This document shows positions 1 to 7,420 of a stretch of DNA of 51,217 nucleotides, piece by piece. Every line of letters starts with the position of its first letter. The stretch's first letter is position 1. The notes under the pieces are model-generated. The model worked only from the letters and a program-made list of their open reading frames with translations, ran no database searches and had not been told where the DNA came from. Source of the DNA: Verrucomicrobiia bacterium (lineage in GTDB: Bacteria > Verrucomicrobiota > Verrucomicrobiia > Palsa-1439); assembly GCA_035577545.1 (NCBI GenBank), contig DATLVI010000007.1, forward strand, positions 1-51,217. Reading direction: 5' to 3'. The translations under genes were made by a program, and so were the position numbers.

Positions 1-138
1 GTAATAGTCGACGCGGATGTTTTCAAGAATGGCCGCACTGGCCCGTCCCGTCCGCAGGGTGCCAAAATCCGTTCGCATGCGGTCGATTGTCTTCTGCATT
101 TGTTCTTCGATGTGAGTCTGAATCGCTTTAGGGATCAT
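1..138 (-). CDS. frr: Ribosome recycling factor, N-terminal part (cut by window edge)
   Basis: The visible 46 residues begin MIPKAIQTHIEEQMQK and contain LRTGRAS followed by an ILENIRVDYY stretch, the typical N-terminal helix and turn of ribosome recycling factor, which with EF-G splits post-termination ribosomes. The ATG at 138 lies 3 bases after the pyrH stop, so the gene is the last visible member of the rpsB-tsf-pyrH-frr operon, the usual bacterial order. The C-terminal three quarters lie outside the window. Confidence 0.93.
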   Translation of the reverse strand, partial: MIPKAIQTHIEEQMQKTIDRMRTDFGTLRTGRASAAILENIRVDYY

Positions 139-141
139 CGC

Positions 142-876
142 TTAATGACTCTTGATCAACGTGCCGACGGATTCGCCGGCGACGACGCGCCGAATATTGC
201 CGTTTTTATACAGATTAAAAACAATGACCGGAAGCCGGTTGTCCATGCAGAGCGAAAAAGCCGTCGTGTCCATGACCCGCAATCGCTTGCGGATGGCCTC
301 CATGGCCGTCAATTGGGTGAGCCGCTTGGCCTGAGGGTTGGTGCGGGGATCATCCGAATAAACCCCGTCGACCTGTGTGCCCTTCAACAAAACGTCCGCG
401 CTGATCTCGACCGCACGCAGGGCGGCGGTCGTGTCGGTTGAAAAATAAGGATTTCCGGTCCCGCCGGCAAAAATGACCACGCGGCCCTTCTCGATATGTC
501 TCATCGCTCGACGGCGGATGAACGGTTCAGCCACGGCGCGCATCTCGATGGCGGATTGAACGCGGGTGTGGACTCCGTTCTTCTCCAATGCGTCCTGGAG
601 CGCCAGCGCATTGATCACCGTGGCGAGCATGCCCATGTAATCGCCGGTGGTGCGGTCCAAACCGTGCTTGGTCCCCGCGAGCCCGCGGAAGATGTTGCCG
701 CCGCCAATGACAACCGCCAGTTGGACGTCAAGCTCCTGAAGCTCCTTGATCTCCTGTGCGATGGAGTCACAGGTTTCCGGTGAAATGCCGTACTCGCGTG
801 ATCCGATCAGCGCTTCGCCGCTCAACTTCAACATCACGCGCCGATATTTGGGTGGCGCTGCGGATGTCGTCGTCAT
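142..876 (-). CDS. pyrH: UMP kinase
   Basis: Phosphorylates UMP to UDP with ATP in pyrimidine nucleotide synthesis; cytosolic hexamer of the amino-acid kinase fold. Visible motifs are KLSGEAL near the N-terminus, [29 protein letters not shown] and [13 protein letters not shown], all in the family order. The longer frame opens at 930 but would overlap tsf and adds an Arg/Pro-rich tail; I chose the ATG at 876 ([23 protein letters not shown]), 19 bases after the tsf stop, with a GGAG about 10 bases upstream. This gives 244 residues, close to the family norm. Confidence 0.95.
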   Translation of the reverse strand: MTTTSAAPPKYRRVMLKLSGEALIGSREYGISPETCDSIAQEIKELQELDVQLAVVIGGGNIFRGLAGTKHGLDRTTGDYMGMLATVINALALQDALEKNGVHTRVQSAIEMRAVAEPFIRRRAMRHIEKGRVVIFAGGTGNPYFSTDTTAALRAVEISADVLLKGTQVDGVYSDDPRTNPQAKRLTQLTAMEAIRKRLRVMDTTAFSLCMDNRLPVIVFNLYKNGNIRRVVAGESVGTLIKSH

Positions 877-895
877 CCTTGGTCGTCTCCGTGGC

Positions 896-1528
896 TCAGG
901 CGGTCGGCGTTGCGCCGGGAATTTCCTCACCCAATTGCCAGCGGGTGAAGCGTCGGATCACCAGGTTCTCGCCCAACTGCGCAATCTTCGCGGTGAGATG
1001 GTCCTTGATGGTGATCTCCGGGTTCTTCACGAAGGGCTGCTCCAGCAGGCAAACGGTGGAATAAAACTTCTCCAACTTGCCCTTGAGGATGCCTTCCACA
1101 GCTTGCGGCGGTTTGTCCTTCACTTGGGCGCGGTAGATTTCCTTCTCGCCTTCGATAATGTTCGCGGGAACATCTTCACGCTTCACATAGCTGGGGTTGG
1201 CCGCTGCGATGTGCTGCGTGATGTCCTTGACGAGTTCGCGGAAATGCTCATTGCGCGCGACGAAATCCGTCTCGCAGTTGATTTCCACCAAGACGCCAAG
1301 TTTGCTGCCGTGATGGATGTAGCTGGCGATGCAACCTTCATTGGCCGTGCGCCCCGCCTTCTTGCCGGCGACGGCGATCCCTTTTTTGCGGAGGATCTTC
1401 TCGGCCTCAGTCAGGTCGCCCTTGGCTTCCTGCAGGGCCACTTTGCAGTCCATCATGCCCGCGCCGGTCTTATCGCGCAGTTCTTTCACGACCTTGGAGT
1501 CAATTGCTTGCATGGTTGTCGTAGTCAT
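896..1528 (-). CDS. tsf: Elongation factor Ts
   Basis: Nucleotide exchange factor that recycles EF-Tu-GDP. The N-terminal UBA-like domain carries [12 protein letters not shown], and the core carries [12 protein letters not shown], the two family signatures. At 210 residues it is of the short type (as in Thermus) rather than the roughly 280-residue enterobacterial type. It lies 25 bases downstream of rpsB and upstream of pyrH, the standard operon order. The ATG at 1528 gives [10 protein letters not shown]; an internal ATG at 1513 is also possible and neither has a strong ribosome binding site. Confidence 0.95.
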   Translation of the reverse strand: MTTTTMQAIDSKVVKELRDKTGAGMMDCKVALQEAKGDLTEAEKILRKKGIAVAGKKAGRTANEGCIASYIHHGSKLGVLVEINCETDFVARNEHFRELVKDITQHIAAANPSYVKREDVPANIIEGEKEIYRAQVKDKPPQAVEGILKGKLEKFYSTVCLLEQPFVKNPEITIKDHLTAKIAQLGENLVIRRFTRWQLGEEIPGATPTA

Positions 1529-1553
1529 CTTGATTTCTGGCGTCGTAAACCGG

Positions 1554-2342
1554 CTAGGCTGAGACGGCTGATTCCTCGGGAGTCAACGCCGGCTCGGCGG
1601 GCGGCGGAACAGCCTCCACAGGCGCGGGGGCGGCGACGGGTGCCGGGTACTTCTTGCCCAGTTCGGCCTGTGCCTCGGCGATGGTATTGGCGATCACATT
1701 CGTGATGAGCTTGACCGCGCGAATGGCGTCGTCGTTGCCGGCAATCGGGTACGTGGCCTGATCGGGATCGCAATTGGTGTCCACAACGGCAATGATCGGG
1801 ATGCCGAGGCGCTTCGCTTCGTGGATCGCGATGGCCTCGCGCATAATGTCGATCACGAACATCGCGGCGGGCGCCCGCTCCATTTTCACGATGCCGTCGA
1901 GATTGCGGTGCAATTTGTTCTGCTCGCGACGCAGGGACGCAACTTCCTTCTTGGGTAAATGCTCGCCTTCGGGCGACTCGAGGAGACGGTCGATTTCCTG
2001 CATCCGCTTGACGCTGTTGCGGATGGTGCGCAGATTCGTCAGGGTGCCACCGAGCCAGCGATCCACGACGTACGGCATATTGGTGCGCGTGGCCGCTTCC
2101 TTGACTTCCTGTTGCGCTTGCTTCTTGGTGCCAACGAATAAAACGGATCCCCCGCCGAGCACGATATCGTGGAGAAAACCACAGGCGATTTCGATCTGGG
2201 TGAGGGACTTGTTGAGGTCGATAACGTGAATTCCGTTACGCGCGGCAAAAATGAACTTTTTCATCTTGGGGTTCCACCGCTTGGTCTGATGACCGAAATG
2301 AACCCCGGCTTCCAACAACTCTTCAACTGTTATACTGGGCAA
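1554..2342 (-). CDS. rpsB: 30S ribosomal protein S2, TTG start
   Basis: Small-subunit protein S2; VEELLEAGVHFGHQTKRWNPKM, GTKKQAQ, MPYVVDRWLGGTLTN and IPIIAVVDTNCDP are textbook S2 segments. The frame is open back to 2405, but family alignment places the start about 8 residues before LLEAGVHFGHQ. There a TTG at 2342 is preceded, at 5 bases, by a perfect GGAGG (2352-2348). I therefore call TTG as the start, giving 262 residues. The C-terminal 30 residues are an Ala/Pro/Glu-rich tail absent from enterobacterial S2. Confidence 0.93.
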   Translation of the reverse strand: MPSITVEELLEAGVHFGHQTKRWNPKMKKFIFAARNGIHVIDLNKSLTQIEIACGFLHDIVLGGGSVLFVGTKKQAQQEVKEAATRTNMPYVVDRWLGGTLTNLRTIRNSVKRMQEIDRLLESPEGEHLPKKEVASLRREQNKLHRNLDGIVKMERAPAAMFVIDIMREAIAIHEAKRLGIPIIAVVDTNCDPDQATYPIAGNDDAIRAVKLITNVIANTIAEAQAELGKKYPAPVAAPAPVEAVPPPAEPALTPEESAVSA

Positions 2343-2395
2343 TGTATCCTCCGTTGTTTCATCCCGCGACCGCACGACTTTTGGTGGCGCGAGAC

Positions 2396-2457
2396 ATCCA
2401 GTCATTAAACGACTGGATTTTGGTTTAGTGTTTTTATGTCCCGAATCCTTCCGGGAC
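2396..2457 (-). promoter_or_regulatory. Structured leader of rpsB: two hairpins
   Basis: Between the likely rpsB promoter and its start there is about 150 bases of leader. It contains two perfect inverted repeats: ATCCAGTC / GACTGGAT (2396-2403 with 2411-2418, 7-base loop) and GTCCCG / CGGGAC (2438-2443 with 2452-2457, 8-base loop). S2 autoregulation through a leader is established in other bacteria; that this is such an element is inference. Confidence 0.45.
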
Positions 2458-2497
2458 GGTTTAGTACTGCCACGTCACTACTCGGGCAGGACTAAGC

Positions 2498-2526
2498 ACT
2501 GTAACCACCAGACAACGGCTTTGCAA
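2498..2526 (-). promoter_or_regulatory. Probable rpsB operon promoter
   Basis: On the minus strand TTGCAA (2526-2521), 17 bases, TACAGT (2503-2498). It is preceded by TTCCGC, giving TTCCGCTTGC, which is also found in the promoters at 11124 and 12106. It starts just past the stop codon of the upstream lipoprotein gene. Confidence 0.6.
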
Positions 2527-2550
2527 GCGGAAAAGGCATGCGTGTTGGTA

Positions 2551-3708
2551 TCAGAATCTCGTGCCGGAAGCGCCCAGATTGGGGAGGAAATTTCGCGCGG
2601 CCGAGTCATCGTACGAAAAGAGCACGAAACCCGGCGCGCCGAGTTGGCGGATCATGGTGATTTGCGCGTTCAACTGGCTCAGGCGGTCGAACTTCCAACT
2701 GCCGATGCCAACGACCACCTTGCTGCGCGGCGCCCACGTCTGCTCCTTTTGCACCTTGGATTCGAAATCGCGCAAATCGGGTGTGTAGGTCATTGTGCAG
2801 ACGTAATCCACGTACCCGCGATCAAGCCAGAGCTTCCAGTCCTGAGCTTTTTCCTCGCGCGCGCGATTGAGGTCGGAGAAGACGGCCGCCGACACCGCCA
2901 GGCCTGGCCGTGCCTGCCGCGCGCGGGCGGAGAGATCTTCGATCCAGGTATTGATGACATGTTGCCGCCATTCGTTGAACTGCGCGACGTACACGCCCTG
3001 TAGCACGGCTTCCGGCCAATGCTTCACGTGTGTGCCGATGCTACGCTCGAATTCACGGCGACAGTTGGCGCAAAAACAGGACGGCTGTTCGCAGAAACGG
3101 ATGTAGTCGAATTGAATGCCATCGACGGGATACCGCTTCGCCATTTCCGTCACGGACGAGGCGATCAATGCGCGGTTCGCTTCCTGCGAGGGACACAACC
3201 ACGTGAAGCCCGCCTGCATGACCGCATGCCCATCGGGTCCGCGCATCACGCGGTCCGACGCGACCAATTCCCGTTGGAACGCAGGAGGCGCCTTGAACAT
3301 GAACGTGACGATTTGCTTGGCATGCACCGCCAGCCCGCGTCGGTGCGCCAGGTCGATGCCGCGCGCGACCGGGTCGGGCGAACCGCTCACGATGCTGGGG
3401 AGAGACCTGCTATTCGGGTAAAGCGCCGCGCCGCCCGAGGCAAGATTGGCAAAGATCGTGTTGAAGCCTGCCCGCTGCAGGTTCGCCGTCGCGCTGTCCC
3501 AGTCTAGCTTTGTCGTATCGCTGACCCAGACGCCGCGCAGTTCGGCAGCGCGCGTTGGACGCGGCACCGGCGCTGGTATCGGTGTCGGTGGTGGTTGCGG
3601 CAGGCTCGCAACGCTCGGGCGATGTGGCGCCGTGCAAGAGCCGAATAATAAAATCACGCCGTAGGCGACGATCAGCGCGCCGACGGGAAAGTTCCCCAAC
3701 CTCCTCAT
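2551..3708 (-). CDS. Secreted lipoprotein with glycosyl-hydrolase-like (GHL10) TIM-barrel domain
   Basis: The ATG at 3708 has a strong GGGAGG just upstream and starts a lipoprotein signal, MRRLGNFPVG...LLFGSCTAP, with the lipobox Cys at about residue 26; a longer frame to 3795 lacks such a signal. After a Pro-rich linker comes a TIM-barrel region: ELRGVWVS, GFNTIFANL, GIDLAHRRGLAVHAK, VDGIQFDYIRF, YVDYVCTMTY and GAPGFVLFSYDD. These match the GHL10/DUF187 family (YddW-like), thought to act on cell-wall or envelope glycans. A CxxxCFCANC cluster sits around the middle of the barrel and may form disulfides. The substrate cannot be read from sequence. Confidence 0.8.
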   Translation of the reverse strand: MRRLGNFPVGALIVAYGVILLFGSCTAPHRPSVASLPQPPPTPIPAPVPRPTRAAELRGVWVSDTTKLDWDSATANLQRAGFNTIFANLASGGAALYPNSRSLPSIVSGSPDPVARGIDLAHRRGLAVHAKQIVTFMFKAPPAFQRELVASDRVMRGPDGHAVMQAGFTWLCPSQEANRALIASSVTEMAKRYPVDGIQFDYIRFCEQPSCFCANCRREFERSIGTHVKHWPEAVLQGVYVAQFNEWRQHVINTWIEDLSARARQARPGLAVSAAVFSDLNRAREEKAQDWKLWLDRGYVDYVCTMTYTPDLRDFESKVQKEQTWAPRSKVVVGIGSWKFDRLSQLNAQITMIRQLGAPGFVLFSYDDSAARNFLPNLGASGTRF

Positions 3709-3825
3709 ATTCCTCCCTGTAACCCCGGGAGCGCAGTGACAAATTCGCGCTCCAAAAGTTGCCGCACTATAAGTGGAATCCGGTGATGTTGCCAAATGAA
3801 AAGTTTGCTGTTACAACGGCCTTCG

Positions 3826-4680
3826 ATGCTTGGCAAACTTTCCATCCTTGGCCCCGGTCTTTTGGGTGGTTCCATCGGCCTCGCGGCTCGACAACGCAAG
3901 GTCGCCAAGCGGGTCGTTATTTGGGGGCGTCGGCCCGACGCCGTAGACCAGGCCTACAAACTCGGGGCGGCCGACGAAGCGGTGACCGATCTGGCGAAAG
4001 CGGTTGCAGATGCGGAGTTGGTCGTACTGGCCACGCCAATCGGCGCCATGCAGACGCTGGCCGAGCAGATGCGCCCTTCCCTGCCCAAGGGTTGCATTGT
4101 AACGGATGTGGGCAGCGTCAAATACACCATCGTGACCGCGCTTTCCGACGCGCTGCAAGGCCACGCCCGTTTCGTCGGCTCTCATCCGATGGCGGGCTCG
4201 GAACAGTCCGGCATCGACGCCGCCAAGCGCGACCTTTTCGAGAATGCCGTTTGCATCGTTACCCCGCGCGAGGACACGGACAAGGCGGCGCTGAATGTCG
4301 TTTACGATTTCTGGAAGGCGCTCGGCTGTTCGGTGAAGACGCTCGGACCATTGGAGCACGACGAAATGGTCGCGCGCACCAGCCATTTGCCGCACGTCGT
4401 CGCCGCCGCGGTCGTCAACGTCGTCTGCAACAACGGCGATAAGCCACTCAACTTTGTCGGCCCCGGCTTCAAGGATTTCACGCGCATCGCCAGCGGCCCG
4501 TTCGAAATGTGGACGGAAATCTGCCTGGAAAATCGCGTGGAAATCGGCCGCGCACTCGATCAATTGATTGAGGAACTCGTCAAACTCCGAGCTGCTGTCG
4601 AAAACTCCGATACCGTCGAATTGCGCACGATGCTGAAACGAGCCAAACATTTTCGTGATGAGTTGAGGTTCAAGACGTGA
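3826..4680 (+). CDS. tyrA: Prephenate (or arogenate) dehydrogenase
   Basis: NAD(P)-dependent oxidative decarboxylation of prephenate or arogenate in tyrosine synthesis. The Rossmann motif LSILGPGLLGGSIG is at the N-terminus, followed by ATPIGAM, TDVGSVK, GSHPMAGSEQSG (catalytic His region) and ARTSHLPHVVAAAV, all family landmarks in order. I chose ATG 3826 because homologues start a few residues before the glycine motif; ATG 3796 would add ten residues. No ACT or chorismate-mutase domain is fused. Its TGA overlaps the GTG of aroA, so the two are translationally coupled. Confidence 0.92.
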   Translation: MLGKLSILGPGLLGGSIGLAARQRKVAKRVVIWGRRPDAVDQAYKLGAADEAVTDLAKAVADAELVVLATPIGAMQTLAEQMRPSLPKGCIVTDVGSVKYTIVTALSDALQGHARFVGSHPMAGSEQSGIDAAKRDLFENAVCIVTPREDTDKAALNVVYDFWKALGCSVKTLGPLEHDEMVARTSHLPHVVAAAVVNVVCNNGDKPLNFVGPGFKDFTRIASGPFEMWTEICLENRVEIGRALDQLIEELVKLRAAVENSDTVELRTMLKRAKHFRDELRFKT

Positions 4681-5939
4681 AGCCTCTGCCTGACCCTTAC
4701 CCCATCGAACCGCTGGCGAAGCCGCCGAATTGCACGATCACCGTGCCCGGTTCCAAGAGCATCACCAACCGAGCGTTGATTCTAGCAGCGCTCGCCAAGG
4801 GCAAATGCACATTGCGCGGCGCGCTGTGGGCTGACGACACGCAGGTGATGGTGGATTCCCTGCAGAAACTTGGATTTGAAGTAACGGTTGAGCCAGATCC
4901 AAACGAGGAGTGCAATCGTACCATCACGGTAGTTGGGCACAACGGCGAGATTCCCGCGAAAAAGGCGGAACTGTACGTTGGTAATGCGGGCACTGCCGCT
5001 CGGTTTCTGACAGCGCTGGTTTGCCTTGGTCACGGCGAGTACACGATTCGCGGCGATCCACGCATGCACGAACGACCAATGAAGGAACTCTTTGACGTGC
5101 TGATACAACAAGGTGCGGCCATCGAAAGCAATGCCGGATCTCTCCCAGCCAGAATTAACGCAAATGGTTTGCGTGAAGGAAAAGTTGTTATAAGTAACGT
5201 AAGCACGAGTCAATTCGCGAGTGCACTGGAATTAATCTCACGACCCGCTCGCCTTAAAATTTCGTTTAAACTGGAGAAGCAACTCGAGGAACTTGGGGAG
5301 CAATTCGAGCCTCAATACGTCTTCATGACACACGATATGTTGGCTCATGACATGTCGAACTATTTTATCGCGCCGGATGCTTCCAGCACCTCGTATTTCT
5401 GGGCTGTAGAGTTTATCTGCGGTGGTCACATATCAGTCGCGGCCATGCCAGAGTTTTCACTCCAACCTGATTTTAACTTCCGTACCTACTTGCCTACCCA
5501 ACTCTCTGCTGAAGAGCTGCAAGGGTTTTCTCCAGAGGTTCGACAGCGATGGCCACAGACAATTCAAGTGTCCAGGTTCCTTAATCTTGGTGACAGTGTA
5601 TTGACTCTGGGGATCTGCGCCTTGTTTGGCGATCAACCGATTCAGATCAACCAAGCATCGAGACTACGACTGCAGGAAACAGATCGACTAAAGGCGATGG
5701 TCACAGAGTTGCAACGTGTTGGGGCGAAGGCGGAGGAGCATGAGGATGGTTTTACGGTTTGGCCTGCAAAACCGGGGCAATTGCATGGCGCGGACATTGA
5801 AACGTACAACGACCACCGGATGGCGATGTGTTTTTCTGTGTTAGGATTGAAAGTTCCGGGCATTCGGATTAAGAATCCACAGTGCGTGAGCAAAACATTT
5901 CCCAATTTCTTCGAAAAGCTGGAGCAACTGCGACAGTGA
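4677..5939 (+). CDS. aroA: 3-phosphoshikimate 1-carboxyvinyltransferase (EPSP synthase), divergent
   Basis: Joins phosphoenolpyruvate to shikimate 3-phosphate in the shikimate pathway. Recognisable motifs: PGSKSITNRALILAAL (N-terminal Lys), GNAGTAARFLTAL, RMHERPMKEL, STSQFASALEL, DASSTSYFWA, LGDSVLTLG, ETDRLKAM, YNDHRMAMCFSVLGL and CVSKTFP. The start is a GTG overlapping the tyrA stop (GTGA). Oddities: the usual R-x-K-E-(T/S)-D-R reads RLQETDR, with Gln in place of the substrate-binding Lys, and the usual S-x-P-Y reads EPQY. DNA from about 5150 to 5750 is visibly poorer in GC than its neighbours, suggesting recombination or transfer. Length (420) is normal and the frame is intact. Confidence 0.9.
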   Translation: MKPLPDPYPIEPLAKPPNCTITVPGSKSITNRALILAALAKGKCTLRGALWADDTQVMVDSLQKLGFEVTVEPDPNEECNRTITVVGHNGEIPAKKAELYVGNAGTAARFLTALVCLGHGEYTIRGDPRMHERPMKELFDVLIQQGAAIESNAGSLPARINANGLREGKVVISNVSTSQFASALELISRPARLKISFKLEKQLEELGEQFEPQYVFMTHDMLAHDMSNYFIAPDASSTSYFWAVEFICGGHISVAAMPEFSLQPDFNFRTYLPTQLSAEELQGFSPEVRQRWPQTIQVSRFLNLGDSVLTLGICALFGDQPIQINQASRLRLQETDRLKAMVTELQRVGAKAEEHEDGFTVWPAKPGQLHGADIETYNDHRMAMCFSVLGLKVPGIRIKNPQCVSKTFPNFFEKLEQLRQ

Positions 5940-6658
5940 GCAACCCCTCGACAACCGACAAGGTCGTGGTCGTGGCAGTGGACGGACCCGCCGCCAGCGG
6001 CAAGAGCACCGTGTCCCGGGCGCTGGCCCGGATGCTGGGCTACAACTATGTCGATACCGGCGCGATGTACCGCGGCATCACCTGGAAGGCGCTGGCGGAA
6101 GGGATCGATGTGGACGATCCGATTGCGGTGATCGCGATGATGCATCGGATCAAGATTACTTTTGAAATTGTTGACCATCAGGCGCGGATGTTGATTGACG
6201 GCGTTTATCCGGGCGACGCCGTTCGCGACCCGCGCGTGACAGAGAAAGTCTCGACCATCGCGGCCATGCCCGAGGTGCGCCAGGTCCTCGTGCAGCACCA
6301 GCGGTCGCTGACGAAGCTCGGCAGCCTGGTGATGGAAGGGCGCGACATCGGCACGGTGGTGTTTCCCAACACGCCCTACAAGTTCTACCTCGAAGCCAGC
6401 CCGGAAGTACGCGCGCGGCGGCGCAAGCGGGACCTGGAGGCGATGAAGATCGACACCAGCCAGGAGGGCGTGAAGGAATCACTCCAGCGCCGCGACAAGA
6501 AAGACACGGGCCGCAGCACTTCGCCGTTGCAGATCGCGCTCGGCGCCACCGTGATTGAGAACTCGAATTTGTCGGTCGAAGAAAACGCCAAGGTGCTGCT
6601 GGATCACATTCGCCAGCAGGGCCAGCGCCGCGGTAGCTTCGGCGTCGGCGGCGCTTGA
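5936..6658 (+). CDS. cmk: Cytidylate kinase
   Basis: Phosphorylates CMP and dCMP. VVAVDGPAASGKSTVSRALARMLGYNYVDTGAMYRGITW is the P-loop and CMP-binding start of the family; MEGRDIGTVVFPN and RRRKRDLEAM follow. The frame is open to 5882, inside aroA, but the GTG at 5936 overlaps the aroA stop as GTGA and gives the usual short N-terminus (240 residues). The tyrA-aroA-cmk-plsC-rpsA order extends the common aroA-cmk-rpsA linkage. Confidence 0.94.
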   Translation: MSNPSTTDKVVVVAVDGPAASGKSTVSRALARMLGYNYVDTGAMYRGITWKALAEGIDVDDPIAVIAMMHRIKITFEIVDHQARMLIDGVYPGDAVRDPRVTEKVSTIAAMPEVRQVLVQHQRSLTKLGSLVMEGRDIGTVVFPNTPYKFYLEASPEVRARRRKRDLEAMKIDTSQEGVKESLQRRDKKDTGRSTSPLQIALGATVIENSNLSVEENAKVLLDHIRQQGQRRGSFGVGGA

Positions 6659-6662
6659 GCGC

Positions 6663-7301
6663 ATGAGGCAACTCTGGTACCGGTTCTGCCGAGTCTGGTT
6701 TCGCCTCTACTTTTATCTGTATCACCGCGGCCGCGTTTACAACGCCGAACGACTTCCCGCGGAGGGAGCGTTCATCCTGGCCGGGAACCACGTTAGTTTT
6801 CTCGACCCGCCATTTTTCGGGCTGGCTTGTCAACGCGACGCCTACTTCATGGCACGTGACACCCTTTTTCGCAATCCGCTGGCCAATTGGATTCTACGAA
6901 GTTGGCACTGCGTGCCTATCAGCCGCGACCGCGGCGACATCGGGGCGATGAAAACTGTGTTGCGGATGCTCGGCGAGGGCAAAGCGGTCCTGATGTTTCC
7001 CGAAGGCACGCGCAGTGATGATGGCCAGCTACAGGAACCTCGCGCGGGTGTCGGCATGATCGCGGCCAAAGCGAATGTTCCCATCGTTCCGATGCGCGTT
7101 TTCGGCACGGACCGGGCGCTGCCACGCGGGACAAGTTTTCCACGGCCTGCGCGGGTGGAGATCAAGTTCGGCGAGCCATTCTTGTATTCGTTGCCCGCGG
7201 ATTTCGAGAACCTGCGCGGTGACGCGCTCAAGGCGGTCTACCTTGATATCGGGCGGGAAATCATGCGGCGGATCGCAGCGTTGCAGCCCCGAACCGAGTA
7301 A
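6663..7301 (+). CDS. plsC: 1-acyl-sn-glycerol-3-phosphate acyltransferase
   Basis: Membrane-associated acyltransferase that makes phosphatidic acid from lysophosphatidic acid. The HX4D catalytic motif is seen as NHVSFLD, and the substrate-binding FPEGTRS and IVPMRVFG follow in the usual order. The ATG at 6663 lies 4 bases after the cmk stop and gives 212 residues with a short aromatic, hydrophobic N-terminus (FCRVWFRLYFYLY). It sits between cmk and rpsA, as in several other phyla. Confidence 0.9.
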   Translation: MRQLWYRFCRVWFRLYFYLYHRGRVYNAERLPAEGAFILAGNHVSFLDPPFFGLACQRDAYFMARDTLFRNPLANWILRSWHCVPISRDRGDIGAMKTVLRMLGEGKAVLMFPEGTRSDDGQLQEPRAGVGMIAAKANVPIVPMRVFGTDRALPRGTSFPRPARVEIKFGEPFLYSLPADFENLRGDALKAVYLDIGREIMRRIAALQPRTE

Positions 7302-7324
7302 ATCTGGGGGTTTTCAGAAAGGGC

Positions 7325-7354
7325 TTGCTAAGCCCTCGCTTCAGGCTTTATATT
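7325..7354 (+). promoter_or_regulatory. Probable internal promoter for rpsA
   Basis: TTGCTA (7325-7330), 18 bases, TATATT (7349-7354), in the 119-base gap before rpsA; the same TTGC-type -35 is seen at other genes here. The -35 sits inside a GGGCTT / AAGCCC hairpin (7321-7335). Confidence 0.5.
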
Positions 7355-7420
7355 TGCGCGCCTTTTCAGCATACCGCACCATCGTTGTGCCTTGCCAGAG
7401 GCAGGAGAAATAATCAGTTA

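Noticed and set aside
746-1705. Long plus-strand frame (319 codons) opposite tsf and pyrH
   Set aside because: It is the antisense shadow of tsf and pyrH in GC-rich DNA; it has no recognisable motif or ribosome binding site.
2281-2300. CTGATGA...GAAA resembling a hammerhead ribozyme core
   Set aside because: It lies inside rpsB coding sequence and there is no stem II or closing stems.
7321-7335. GGGCTT / AAGCCC hairpin after plsC as a terminator
   Set aside because: No T-tract follows; the segment is better read as part of a promoter for rpsA.
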